Notes under the pieces: model-generated
Databases searched by the model: none
Told to the model about the DNA's origin: nothing
What the model saw: only the letters and a program-made list of their open reading frames with translations
Translations under genes and position numbers: made by a program
Part shown: piece by piece, positions 17,542-26,412 of the stretch
How positions within the stretch are numbered: the first letter of the stretch is position 1
Layout of the letters: each line of letters starts with the position of its first letter
From: Flectobacillus sp. BAB-3569
GTDB taxonomy: Bacteria; Bacteroidota; Bacteroidia; Cytophagales; Spirosomataceae
Assembly: GCF_002270355.1 (NCBI RefSeq)
Contig: NZ_NJFZ01000020.1
Location: 248,039-312,038 of the forward strand
DNA length: 64,000 nucleotides
Direction: 5' to 3'

Positions 17542-18788
17542 TACTGTGCCAATTTGTTGATTAAACCTGTAACACTTAATAGCTGAATTTGGCTTTGGTG
17601 ATATTTATGCAAAAGATTGGTATACTGTTGCTGCGTTTCAAGCCAACTTCTTTGCGCTTCCAAAAAGTCGATAATGGTGGTACCTCCAATCGAATAAGAA
17701 TAGCGAACATTTTTCAAGATTTGATCTGCTTGTTCAGTAATCAAGGCATAACTTTTTAAGTTATTTTGATTCGTCTCACGTTGCAAACTGGCATTTTGTA
17801 CTTCTGTTCGTATTGTATTTTGGACCGCTTCAATTTGTGTAAGCGCTTGTTCTCTTTGCACTTTTGCCTTCTTGATTTCGCCTTGATTTCTATCAAAAAA
17901 CGGCAATTCTACCGTAGCATAAATCCCGAAATAGGGCAATGTATTTTGTGGGTTATAAATAAACCCTGCCTCTGTTCGAGGAAAAGCCAAGGATTGTTGC
18001 AATTTGATATTCGACTCCATCGCACCTTTTCTTGTCTGGTAATATTGTAAGTCGGTTCTGCTAGCATATGCATCTGCCAACAAGGAATCCACTTTCAGAA
18101 AGCTATCCACTCCAAGGTCAGCACTAATCGAAATAGACACATTTTCTTTGGCACCAATCATCAATTGCAATTCGTTCAGTTGCTGTCTTAACTCCTGATT
18201 CAGTTCAGATATTTGAATTTTATACTGCTTGGCAATCAATTGAGTACGATACAGCTCAGTTTCAGTAATAATTTGTTTTTTGAAACGATAGCTATTAATC
18301 GTTACCAAAGTATCTATATTATTGACAGCCGTTTTTAATAAATCGATTTGTTTTCTGGTATTCCAAGCCTCCACCCATTTAAAAGCCACATCTGTATAAA
18401 GTCCTCGTTGAAACTCGGCATATTCTTTTTCAGCCAATTTCACATTTTGATTAGCATAGTCGATGCGATTTTTACGTTGCCCGCTCAACTGAAACTCTTT
18501 GGTCAACTGCCACCAAGTTTGCATACTTTCACCTGTGAGCAACTTTGGGTTGTTCGTCAGTTGTGAAGGCGTCAATGCCTGTAAAGACTGATTATTTAGG
18601 ATGGGATTGGGACGTAATTTGGCCGAGACAATATCGGCTTTAGATACATCAACCCCTAAAGCTCCCACTTTCATGTAGGGGTTTTGTTCGGTAGCAGTTT
18701 TGAGGGCTTGTGTTAGGCTAATCACATTTTGCGCGTAACCTTTGCCAACTACCAACGATAGTAAAAGGACTATTTTTATTCTCTTCAT
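17541..18788 (-). CDS. TolC-family outer membrane efflux protein (CzcC-like)
   Basis: About 415 residues after an N-terminal signal ('MKRIKIVLLLSLVVGKGYAQ'). It has the two-repeat TolC pattern of long helices: 'ISLTQALKTATEQNPYMK' starts repeat 1, and 'VELPFFDRNQGEIKKAKVQ' with 'FLEAQRSWLETQQQYTNLL' is in repeat 2. It would form the outer-membrane channel for the adaptor and pump encoded next. The start at 18788 is chosen because it begins the signal peptide directly; an upstream in-frame start adds 11 residues. Its stop overlaps the adaptor start. First structural gene after the regulatory pair. Confidence 0.88.
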   Translation of the reverse strand: MKRIKIVLLLSLVVGKGYAQNVISLTQALKTATEQNPYMKVGALGVDVSKADIVSAKLRPNPILNNQSLQALTPSQLTNNPKLLTGESMQTWWQLTKEFQLSGQRKNRIDYANQNVKLAEKEYAEFQRGLYTDVAFKWVEAWNTRKQIDLLKTAVNNIDTLVTINSYRFKKQIITETELYRTQLIAKQYKIQISELNQELRQQLNELQLMIGAKENVSISISADLGVDSFLKVDSLLADAYASRTDLQYYQTRKGAMESNIKLQQSLAFPRTEAGFIYNPQNTLPYFGIYATVELPFFDRNQGEIKKAKVQREQALTQIEAVQNTIRTEVQNASLQRETNQNNLKSYALITEQADQILKNVRYSYSIGGTTIIDFLEAQRSWLETQQQYTNLLHKYHQSQIQLLSVTGLINKLAQ

Positions 18789-18943
18789 CATTGCATTGAG
18801 GGTCATCATATAGCGACACAAAACTATATTTTACCTACAAGAAAGACTGTTAGAGCACCAATAGAAAAAAATTAGAAAATTATTAGAAAAGTACGATAAA
18901 ATAGAAGATTTAAAAGGTATACCATCAAAAGGTGTAGATGAAA

Positions 18944-20313
18944 TCAATGGCTATATGGTAGATGAACAAGAAATGTTGTTCCCTGAGTTTTTATGGACTT
19001 TACCTGAATGGTTCCTCCGTGCAGTTCTACAATGCGTTTGGTGAGTGATAAACCTATGCCATTTCCATCGGCATGGCTTTTGTTTTCTCCTCTAAAAAAG
19101 GGAGTAAAAAGTCTTTCTTGATCTTTTTCAGAAATCCCTATTCCATGATCTTCAAAAGAAACCAAAATACCATTTTTGTCAAAAAAGATAGCTACCAACA
19201 TTTGTTTTTCGGGGGAAAACTTACAACCATTTTCCATCAAATTCACAAAAGCTGTCTTGAGAAGATATTCATTGGCATTGACCGAAATTTGCTCATCATC
19301 TTCAAAATCCTCCTCAAAATGAATATCAATTTTATAGTCTGGGTTTGATTTTTGAATCAATAAACAAGCATCCAATATCAGCTCATCGATTCTAACAAGA
19401 CGAAACGATATTTCGGAAGGATCATAGCTGGCTTTGGCAAAATCGAGGAGGCTATTAGACAAACGCACCATTTTTCTAGCATCGTTGAGGGCATTATGAA
19501 TAGCCAATTTATACTCGGTATTTGTGCGTTCCTTGTCGCTCGTTAATTCCAATTCGGCGACGATGGCTGCTAAAGGAGTACGTAGCTCGTGAGAGATATT
19601 AGAGACGAAGCTTTTTTGTGCGTCAAAAGAATTTTCCAAACGATTCAGCATCTGATTGAAAGTTTCTGCCAACTCTGTCAGTTCATCCTTATCTGGCGTA
19701 GTCACCAAACGAAGATCCAGATTTGTACCCGAAATTTGTTTGGCTTTATCGGTCATTTCTCTGATAGGATCAAGCACATGAAGCGCAAAGAAATAAGCGA
19801 TGATGTAAATCATGATGATAGAAAGTACAAAAAAAGCGATCGTGCTTTCAAAAAGCGTCTGTAATTTGCTATATCCGAATTGGTCATAGGCTGCGGCAGT
19901 AACCAAGTATTTATTCCCCTCGTAATTATATTTGATGCCGATAATATCCCAATTATTTTTTGTAAACGCACTTGTCCATTGCTAAAAACCGTATGCATCA
20001 TTTCCTTGGTTTCCTTCACAAAATCAAGTTCTGAGGCATCGTGATAGACCAAATGAAAGGTAGAATCATATATCGCTACCTCAACCTCACTAATCGTTTG
20101 GCGGTTATTTTTATAAATCCGTTGGAGGGTTTTAGCACTTACTTGGGCATCAAAAAAGAGATTTGCTTTGGTGACAGCTTCCTTTTTGAGTCTGGTAAAA
20201 AACTGGACTTCTCTATCTCTTTTGGCAGAAAGGTATATCAAGCTCGCAAAAGCGAACAAAATAATGACTGACAAAAAGATAAACAAAAGGCTAATTTTAG
20301 TCCGAATTTTCAT
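18944..20313 (-). CDS. Sensor histidine kinase of the metal-efflux locus, split by a one-base deletion
   Basis: The N-terminal part has a first membrane helix (MKIRTKISLLFIFLSVIILFA), then a periplasmic sensor domain. The C-terminal part has a second helix, a HAMP segment ('LDPIREMTDKAKQISG'), the H-box 'SFVSNISHELRTPLAAIVAE', an N-box and the G-box 'GNGIGLSLTKRIVELHGG'. The reading frame is lost at six Ts (A on the coding strand) at 19956-19961; one more base gives 'RLQKNNWDIIGIKYNYEG' and a normal 456-residue kinase. Its start codon overlaps the stop of the response regulator gene (ATGA). A CusS/CzcS-like metal sensor is inferred from its neighbours. Confidence 0.88.
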
Positions 20314-20996
20314 AAGTCTGATTTAAGGATAAAGCCCATTCCTGATTTAGTATGAATCAATTTTTTCTCAAAACCTTTATCAATTTTTTTCCTGAGATAA
20401 TTAAAATAAACATCGATAAAATTTGTTCCAGTGTCAAAATGGGTATCCCAAACTTTCTCCGCAATTTCGGTTCTGGAAAGCACTCTTTCTGGATTTTGTA
20501 GCAAATATTCTAGCAACTTAAATTCTTTCGGCGTTAGGTTTATGTCTATTTCTCCCCTTTTCACCGTTTTGTTCTGAAGATTCAGTTCTAGGTCATCGTA
20601 TTTGAGAAGATTGCTGAAAGTCTGTGATGTTTTACTTTGGCGTTTGAGAAGCACACGAATACGTGCCATAAGCTCTCTTATTTCGAAAGGCTTTACTAAA
20701 TAATCATCAGCGCCCGCATCAAAACCTTCGAGTTTGTCGTCGGTTGTGCCCAAAGCTGTGAGCATGATAATAGGAATTTCGAGGTTTGCCTCTCGTAAAT
20801 GCTTACACAATTCGAGACCATCCATTTTGGGCAAAATAATATCCGTAATAATCAACTCATAAGGGTGCTGAAGGGCTAATTTTTTCCCCATAACACCGTC
20901 GTAAGCCACTGTAGCCGAAAAACCTTGCTCCTCCAAACCTCGCTTGATTAGCTCCGAAACTCTTAAATCGTCTTCAATTACTAGAATATCCATCAT
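20310..20996 (-). CDS. OmpR-family response regulator of the metal-efflux locus
   Basis: The 228-residue protein has a receiver domain with phospho-acceptor Asp in 'ELIITDIILPKMDGLELC' and the conserved Lys in 'DDYLVKPFE', and a winged-helix DNA-binding domain ('LTPKEFKLLEYLLQNPERVL', 'IDVYFNYLRKKID'). It overlaps the kinase gene by four bases. It probably activates the downstream TolC-adaptor-MgtE-CzcA genes (inferred from position). No obvious direct-repeat binding site was identified upstream. Confidence 0.93.
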   Translation of the reverse strand: MMDILVIEDDLRVSELIKRGLEEQGFSATVAYDGVMGKKLALQHPYELIITDIILPKMDGLELCKHLREANLEIPIIMLTALGTTDDKLEGFDAGADDYLVKPFEIRELMARIRVLLKRQSKTSQTFSNLLKYDDLELNLQNKTVKRGEIDINLTPKEFKLLEYLLQNPERVLSRTEIAEKVWDTHFDTGTNFIDVYFNYLRKKIDKGFEKKLIHTKSGMGFILKSDL

Positions 20997-21427
20997 GTTT
21001 AATACCTTTTATTTGACTACGAAAGTAAGGAGAAACGCTTGAATACCCGTTGAGTTGATTAACTTTTTAGATAAACAAGCGATTTTTACGCTAAGTTATA
21101 AGTTAATAGTTTATAAGATTGTGCTTAAAGCTTTCAGGTAACGGCTTTCGGCAGTAGGCTTTGGGAAAATGCATGTCTGTGGTCATTAAAATATTTTAAC
21201 ACTCCTTGCCTTGTGCCTAAAATTAAGATTTAGCCAACTTTGAGTATAAAATATTGACAATCATAAGCTTTTACTCTCACTATTCACTACTAGTAGTGTA
21301 TGAAGGTTTTGTATTGTCTTTAAAATAAAATTGATGTAGTGGCAACTCTTGCAGTTGCCGCTACATCAAAAAATGCTAATCGTAAGAACTCTTTTGAACA
21401 AAAGAAAATCCTTCGTATTATTTTCCT
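20997..21427. other. Intergenic stretch with repeat-derived sequence
   Basis: The 431 bases between the response regulator start and the next minus-strand gene contain the presumed promoter region of the regulator at the left, low-complexity 'gcttaaagctttcagg'-type sequence around 21120-21170, and a repeat unit at 21302-21367 described separately. No gene is seen. Confidence 0.5.
21302..21367. repeat. Dispersed repeat with 15-bp hairpin, copy 1
   Basis: A leader including attgtctttaaaataaaatt precedes an inverted repeat GATGTAGTGGCAACT cttgc AGTTGCCGCTACATC, in which only one position is a G-T pair. The first ~56 bases recur nearly unchanged at 24059-24117 in the same orientation. Confidence 0.7.
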
Positions 21428-22657
21428 CTATCGTTTTGAAAGGAACATTGCTAAATCAAGCTGAAAAGTGCTGGTTTGAAAGCTTATAGCAGCTCCTATT
21501 AGTCTGGTATCAAACTGAGGCATTTGTAAATATTTTGCTTTAGCTTCTACATGCAGATCATACTTGGAAGTCATTTTCCATCTGCTATCTATCCCAATAT
21601 TGAAACCATAAAAAACATTCAAATTGGGCTTTCCATCTTCCCTGTATAATTGTGGTTTATAAATTACATCTGGAGCCACATAACGTGGAATTGTAGTGTA
21701 AGCGGTAATTTTGCCCCCCATTGGAACAAAAAAAGATGGTCCCATAAATATCTTCAACTGATGTTTGGTATGATTTAAGTCACTTAGTGCATACTTAAAT
21801 TTGGTGTCTATACCAATCCCAGAAATATCGAATTTCCCTACGTTGTTATACTGATATTTTTCATCCATGCTGGTGTAGGGCACCCCTAATTTATAGGGTA
21901 TTTCGCCATAGACTTTTGACCAAAAAACATCGACGCCAAATGAGGTTCTACTTCTCCCTTCAAATTCAGCATTGATTCCAAATTGTGGTTGTGCGTTGAT
22001 ATCAAAATGTAACACATCGGTTTTGTAGGAGTATGTGAGACTATGTGCACTTGTTGCAATCCCCAAATAGGGAGAAACAGAAACCTTTAATTTCTGACCT
22101 GACAAAGGATAAACTTTGGGATAGTATTTTGGGTAAATCTCTTCATTGTAGGTGGTAACCAATTGTGCAAGATATTCCTCTTTGTATTTTACCTTCTGAT
22201 AACTCGCAGATCTCAATTTGGGTGTGTAAGAAAAATCAGGGAAAAAGACGAGCAAATATCCTCGAAGTTTATCTTTTGGAATCAACGTAACTTCTTTGCC
22301 TTTGGAATAAAAAAACAACTGTAGTTTTCTACTGAAAAACAGTGACACAGGCGCAATTACACTCGCCTCTAGTAGAATTGGATTTTCTTTATACTCTTTG
22401 ACTACAAATAGGTACTTCCCTTCAGTTTTGACAGAATCGATTTGCGAAATGGGTAAGGTTGTAAATTGCTCGTTCTCTTTCATAATAGATACTTTCGTAT
22501 AGTGATCGGTAAACTTGATAGCTCCCTTAATGGGTGCTTCTCGGTTCTTGACATATACAACTCCGTCGGCGCGAATGCCATATTGACCAAAACTGGTTTT
22601 AACCGAAAATAAGAGCAGTAGAAGAATGAGGAATGATAGGCTGGTGTTTGTTCTCAT
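21428..22657 (-). CDS. Putative outer-membrane beta-barrel protein of unknown function
   Basis: The 409-residue protein has a signal peptide (MRTNTSLSFLILLLLLFSVK, cleavage near SFGQ). Residues 25-150 resemble a small beta domain seen in Bacteroidota proteins ('YVKNREAPIKGAIKFTDHYT', 'EVTLIPKDKLRGYL'). The second half alternates polar and hydrophobic residues with frequent aromatics ('VSVSPYLGIATSAHSLTYSY'), consistent with a beta-barrel. No family is recognised. It lies between two copies of a dispersed repeat together with the esterase and DUF6132 genes. Confidence 0.7.
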   Translation of the reverse strand: MRTNTSLSFLILLLLLFSVKTSFGQYGIRADGVVYVKNREAPIKGAIKFTDHYTKVSIMKENEQFTTLPISQIDSVKTEGKYLFVVKEYKENPILLEASVIAPVSLFFSRKLQLFFYSKGKEVTLIPKDKLRGYLLVFFPDFSYTPKLRSASYQKVKYKEEYLAQLVTTYNEEIYPKYYPKVYPLSGQKLKVSVSPYLGIATSAHSLTYSYKTDVLHFDINAQPQFGINAEFEGRSRTSFGVDVFWSKVYGEIPYKLGVPYTSMDEKYQYNNVGKFDISGIGIDTKFKYALSDLNHTKHQLKIFMGPSFFVPMGGKITAYTTIPRYVAPDVIYKPQLYREDGKPNLNVFYGFNIGIDSRWKMTSKYDLHVEAKAKYLQMPQFDTRLIGAAISFQTSTFQLDLAMFLSKR

Positions 22658-22765
22658 GGTAGATGTTGGGTAGAAATTATTAAAATAGGAATTAGCAAAC
22701 GTATTTTGAGAAAATGAAGGTAGTAGAATATTTTCAAAAGGGCAACTATATCTGATTATTAGGCA

Positions 22766-22797
22766 AACCGCCTCAAAAGCAAATCTTTAAGGCGGTT
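22766..22797. terminator. Hairpin terminator after the esterase gene
   Basis: AACCGCCT and AGGCGGTT pair across a 16-base loop, 11 bases beyond the esterase stop codon. The T-run is short, so termination strength is uncertain. Confidence 0.6.
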
Positions 22798-22807
22798 ATA
22801 GGTTTTT

Positions 22808-23692
22808 CTACTCTACCGTTACACCATTTGTTTTTAAAACTTTATGAAAAAACAATACATGATATGGTAAAGAATTTTGCCAGTACTCCCAAGTATGCGC
22901 ACCTGGGCGCTCAGTGTAATCGTGAGGTGTTCCGTTATAGACTAAACGTCGATGCAATTCACGATTTACTTCTATCAAAAAATCATCTACACCACAATCA
23001 ATCGTCACTGGAAGATTATTGGCTTTAATCATTTCTGCCATATTCACCACTGAGTTTTTGAAAAACACATCCTGACTTACATCCGAAGTACCCAGCAATT
23101 TCTGAAATCTATCTTTAAGGGATTGGGCAAAAGCCTCATTGATTTTGAATTTGGTATAATTCATATCCAACGCACCACTCATGGATCCTGCTGCGGCAAA
23201 CAAGTCGGGGTGGCGAGTCGACAAATACATAGCACCATGACCGCCCATCGATAAGCCCGTGATAACTCTTCCTTTTTTATCTTTAACCGTTCGGTAAGTG
23301 TTATCAATTTTCTGAATCACCTCTTTGGCAATATAGGTTTCAAATTTGTTTGTGGCATCGTAAGGACTATCTAAATACCAACCAAAAGTTTCGCCTTCGG
23401 GCATTACGATAATCATATTGTATTGGTCTGCCAAATTTTTGACAAGCATCTTATCAGGCGTAGAGGTTAGCCAGTCCCTAAAATGTCCGCCTCCACCATG
23501 AAGCAAATAAAGCACAGGATAAGAAGCTTTGTTTTTGGCGTAGGAATTGGGCAATACCACGGCCGCCTTGTAGGTTTTGTTCATGACAGCGCTTGGTACA
23601 TCCAAACTATCAACGGTCGAAGCGAAAGATATTGACGTAAGCAGTGAAAACACGCCTACTAGCACAAGTTTAAGTTTTTGGGATAATAACAT
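22808..23692 (-). CDS. Secreted alpha/beta-hydrolase esterase (esterase D / feruloyl-esterase-like)
   Basis: The 294-residue enzyme has a signal peptide (to about residue 25) and a complete esterase-D-type fold: oxyanion loop 'YLLHGGGGHFRDW', nucleophile Ser in 'GLSMGGHGAMYLS', Asp in the 'DCGVDDFLIEV' region and His in 'PGAHTWEYW'. Proteins of this type release acyl groups (acetyl, feruloyl) from plant polysaccharides or act as general carboxylesterases. Export and the nearby glycosidases favour the first, but no glycan gene is adjacent. It is likely monocistronic, with a hairpin after the stop. Confidence 0.88.
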   Translation of the reverse strand: MLLSQKLKLVLVGVFSLLTSISFASTVDSLDVPSAVMNKTYKAAVVLPNSYAKNKASYPVLYLLHGGGGHFRDWLTSTPDKMLVKNLADQYNMIIVMPEGETFGWYLDSPYDATNKFETYIAKEVIQKIDNTYRTVKDKKGRVITGLSMGGHGAMYLSTRHPDLFAAAGSMSGALDMNYTKFKINEAFAQSLKDRFQKLLGTSDVSQDVFFKNSVVNMAEMIKANNLPVTIDCGVDDFLIEVNRELHRRLVYNGTPHDYTERPGAHTWEYWQNSLPYHVLFFHKVLKTNGVTVE

Positions 23693-23795
23693 AATGAATA
23701 GAATAATTGTGAAAAGAAGGTATTTTTGTACAATTTAAGGACAAATCATAAAAATACCTCTTTCTCAATTTGGCTCACACTAATTTTGTGGTTTT

Positions 23796-24005
23796 TTATT
23801 TCTTTTTCAAAATATCAGTTATGATTCCAGAAATCGTAAAACCGAGTATTGCACCATACGGCACCATCGTTTGCCACTGCGATTTGAGCGGACAAGTTCC
23901 TGTCAAACAACCTACTTCTGACCAATAAAAATATCCTCCAATGGCACCGATTAAGGCGCCAAATACTTTCCATTTGTTAGGTAAAAATCTCATTTTATTT
24001 TCCAT
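23796..24005 (-). CDS. Small DUF6132-type membrane protein
   Basis: The 69-residue protein starts at the ATG at 24005; longer upstream frames run into repeat DNA. It has two membrane segments flanking a cysteine motif: 'VFGALIGAIGGYFYW', then 'VGCLTGTCPLKSQW', then 'VPYGAILGFTISGIIT', ending KKK. The CxxGxCP motif after a short helix is characteristic of DUF6132 proteins, which I associate with sulfur and redox genes. A DsrE protein and a TsdA-like cytochrome are encoded a little upstream on the same strand, which fits. Confidence 0.75.
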   Translation of the reverse strand: MENKMRFLPNKWKVFGALIGAIGGYFYWSEVGCLTGTCPLKSQWQTMVPYGAILGFTISGIITDILKKK

Positions 24006-24058
24006 GTCTTTTATTAATTGAGAGTTGTGAATTACGAATTGTGAATTAGTGCTGTACG

Positions 24059-24150
24059 AAGGTTTAGTGTTGTCTTTAAAATAAAATTGATGTAGTGGCA
24101 ACTCTTGCAGTTGCCACATTCGGAGTGACAACCGCAAGGATTGCCGCTAC
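24059..24150. repeat. Dispersed repeat, copy 2 (longer form)
   Basis: It shares about 56 bases with the unit at 21302-21358, then continues differently, with a second inverted segment (gtagtggcaa ... ttgccgctac) that closes a longer hairpin of about 60 bases. It lies just upstream of the DUF6132 gene. Confidence 0.7.
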
Positions 24151-24252
24151 GTTAAAATACAAATAATAAGAATGCGTCCAATCAAAACAAAATCCTCCCT
24201 GAAGACCTACTTTAAACTTAAAATTCTTATTATCAGACATTTAAAAATCATT

Positions 24253-24294
24253 TCCCAAATCTTCAAATTTTCAAATCTTCAAATTCTCAAATTT
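24253..24294. repeat. Short imperfect tandem repeat (caaatctt type)
   Basis: About five imperfect copies of an 8-9 base unit, caaatctt/caaatttt, sit directly before the stop of the putative porin gene. Low-complexity sequence with no function inferred. Confidence 0.6.
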
Positions 24295-24295
24295 G

Positions 24296-25657
24296 TTACC
24301 ATTTGTAATTAACCACCAAATTCAACTGGCTCATATCCACTTTGTTTTGGACATATTTGAGATTGTCATAGACCAAGCCCTGATTTGCTTTGTATATGCC
24401 GAGCGCTTGCAGTGTTAATCCTTTCCAATTTCCCTCAAAACTATATTGCAGATTGAGCATTGTATGCAAATAATCTGGAACACCATATTTATTTAGTCGG
24501 GTATCCCTTACGTCTGGCATTTTGTAATAACCATAAGCTGCCTCAAGTTTCAAGTTTTTAGAAAAAGTATAGGCATATTTGGCGGAATATGCCCACACAT
24601 CTCCCGAACCTTCATTTCGCTCTCTAGGAATAAAAGTGTAAAACTGCTCCACGCCCCATTCACGAGGCATCTGAAAGCGTCCTTGTGCAGTAATACGTCC
24701 AAAATTGAGAGAACCTTCCCATTTTTTATCTTTCAATCCTAATCTGATATTAATAATAATGGGCTTATTTTCTTTGGTAAAATACACCTGACTAGCTACC
24801 TCGCTCCCGCCATTGCCAAGCTGTCTCTGTGTTGCTAGCAAACCGCCCAACATTAGCTGTTGGTTGTTCCAAATAGATTTGCGGTATTCTGTTTTGAGAT
24901 AGGCAGTATGAAAAACATTTTCGACTAAAATATCACTCGCCAAGATTTGCCATTTGGAATTTGGTTTAAATATCACCTCAGCAATACCGATACCGTTGGT
25001 GGTGGTATGACTCGCATATTGCGATTTGGTACCATCTGGATTTAATCCTACAGGATAAATCCCAAAGGAATTTGCCACCGAAACCCATTTTACGGCCGAC
25101 CTGGGGTTCAGTCCTGTGATTGCTTCAAGACCAATGTGCCACTTACTACTAGGAAAATATTTAAGGGAAAGCCCTTGCACCAAGGTTGGACTCATTCGTC
25201 CGTCTTGGGCGTTTAAGAAGATATTTTGGGGAACATAATTACCGATTAATGCTTGGATTTTTTTGGAACGATATTGCAAATTGAGTTCCTGCAAACGCAA
25301 GAGCATATCTTTATTGGTTGGATTAGTAAAATCAAACATTCCCCACTCATAACGATTTAACTGAAGGGTTTTGGAGTCAGGAATTGAAAAATTAGGGGAA
25401 TATATTTGTTGCGTCAAACTCCCTGACATAGTCAATCGAAAACCCTTGAAAGATAAGGTTTGATAGCCCAAAGTAATACCCGCAGCGCCTGCTGAGTAAT
25501 CGCTGAGGTCTGACTTATTCCAAGTCGAAATGGACATCAATCTTACCTGACCCGTGATATTTCCTTTAGTCAATGCTCCGACAAAACTACTATCCGTTTG
25601 TGCCTGTAAGACCAAGGGAAAAATTAAAATAAAAACTATTTGAAAAATATTTCGCAT
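24296..25657 (-). CDS. Putative porin-like outer membrane beta-barrel protein
   Basis: The 453-residue protein has a signal peptide (MRNIFQIVFILIFPLVLQAQ) and a body of alternating beta-strand character with many Tyr, Trp and Phe residues ('GWGMF'-type turns, 'LNLQYSFEGNWKGLTLQALG'). It ends with 'LNLVVNYKW', a terminal aromatic residue typical of outer-membrane barrels. No family is named with certainty. It sits downstream of the cytochrome c and DsrE genes on the same strand (gaps of 66 and 260 bases), so it may supply a substrate channel for them. Confidence 0.65.
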   Translation of the reverse strand: MRNIFQIVFILIFPLVLQAQTDSSFVGALTKGNITGQVRLMSISTWNKSDLSDYSAGAAGITLGYQTLSFKGFRLTMSGSLTQQIYSPNFSIPDSKTLQLNRYEWGMFDFTNPTNKDMLLRLQELNLQYRSKKIQALIGNYVPQNIFLNAQDGRMSPTLVQGLSLKYFPSSKWHIGLEAITGLNPRSAVKWVSVANSFGIYPVGLNPDGTKSQYASHTTTNGIGIAEVIFKPNSKWQILASDILVENVFHTAYLKTEYRKSIWNNQQLMLGGLLATQRQLGNGGSEVASQVYFTKENKPIIINIRLGLKDKKWEGSLNFGRITAQGRFQMPREWGVEQFYTFIPRERNEGSGDVWAYSAKYAYTFSKNLKLEAAYGYYKMPDVRDTRLNKYGVPDYLHTMLNLQYSFEGNWKGLTLQALGIYKANQGLVYDNLKYVQNKVDMSQLNLVVNYKW

Positions 25658-25668
25658 ACATCCGAGTG

Positions 25669-25800
25669 ATTAAGTATGCTCAAAATTATCAAACAGAAAA
25701 ATGGCAAAAAGTGATATTTGTTACAGAAGAAATTTTGAGAGAAATTGGATTTAGTGATATGTCTATATTTAGAGATTTTTTCAGAAAACCTTCCATTTCA
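25669..25800 (+). pseudogene. Possible remnant of a coding sequence
   Basis: In the gap between two minus-strand genes a plus-strand frame reads like protein ('YAQNYQTEKWQKVIFVTEE', 'ILREIGFSDMSIFRDFFR') to a TAA. No upstream part or good start exists, and the frame runs into the start of the opposite gene. It could be a decayed gene tail or chance. It ends beside the 22-bp inverted repeat. Confidence 0.2.
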
Positions 25801-25802
25801 TA

Positions 25803-25860
25803 AGCTCCGTAGGTGCGACAGAAAACAAGATAGTTTGCTTTCTGTCGCACCTACGGAGCT
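25803..25860. repeat. Perfect 22-bp inverted repeat (GCTCCGTAGGTGCGACAG type)
   Basis: The two 22-base arms are exact complements separated by 14 bases. The 'agctccgtaggtgcgac' motif is typical of dispersed palindromes in Bacteroidota intergenic DNA. On the minus strand the arms could form a strong hairpin after the DsrE gene (stop at 25918). Confidence 0.8.
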
Positions 25861-25917
25861 ATTATTAAAAAACAGAGACCTATTCTCGAAATTCCGAAAT
25901 CAGAAATCCGCAATAAC

Positions 25918-26346
25918 TTAAAACCCTGCCTTTATGTACGACCAACCCTCCTCTTGTTTGAGTGCTAATTCAATTAGTGCAACTGGAACGTATTGGGCGG
26001 TAGGAAGAATTTGGTCTTTAGTTATTTTTTGCGATTTCATAGTATTTTCACAAACTGCAAAAACAACGCCTTTTTGGGTTAATGCTTCTATTTGACTTGT
26101 AAGAACATTGCCTTCTTTTTTCATAAAGCCAATCCCTTTATTGTGTACCACTACCTCTAACTTGGCAGTTGGCCAAACTTCCAAAACGTTGTTCAATTGC
26201 TTAGTTAAAGCTCGATATGCCGCTGTGTCGGGCGTTGCTAGATGAAATACGATAGCGTGTTCTTTCATTTTTTTAGGTTTTTGTGAAAATGAGGGAAGAC
26301 TTGCCACACACCAGAAAGCCAATACCCAGAAAAGTGTTTTTTTCAT
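25918..26346 (-). CDS. Exported DsrE-family protein
   Basis: The 142-residue protein has a signal peptide (to about residue 21, 'SLPSFSQ') and a DsrE/F-like alpha/beta domain: 'HAIVFHLATPDTAAYRALTK', 'AKLEVVVHNKGIGFM', 'KGVVFAVCENTMKSQKI', 'YVPVALIELALKQEEGWSYI'. The single Cys in 'FAVCENTM' is at the position often conserved in the family, which handles sulfur or acts as a scaffold. It lies 66 bases downstream of the dihaem cytochrome on the same strand. Confidence 0.85.
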   Translation of the reverse strand: MKKTLFWVLAFWCVASLPSFSQKPKKMKEHAIVFHLATPDTAAYRALTKQLNNVLEVWPTAKLEVVVHNKGIGFMKKEGNVLTSQIEALTQKGVVFAVCENTMKSQKITKDQILPTAQYVPVALIELALKQEEGWSYIKAGF

Positions 26347-26412
26347 TGAAATAGAGTTATTTGCGTTTGAAACTTTTGAGACTAGATTATTGACTAAAGC
26401 TATGAAAATTAG

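Noticed and set aside
18850-18943. Plus-strand protein-like stretch between the first TolC and the kinase gene
   Set aside because: Interrupted by a stop and continues antisense into the kinase gene. No support for a gene.
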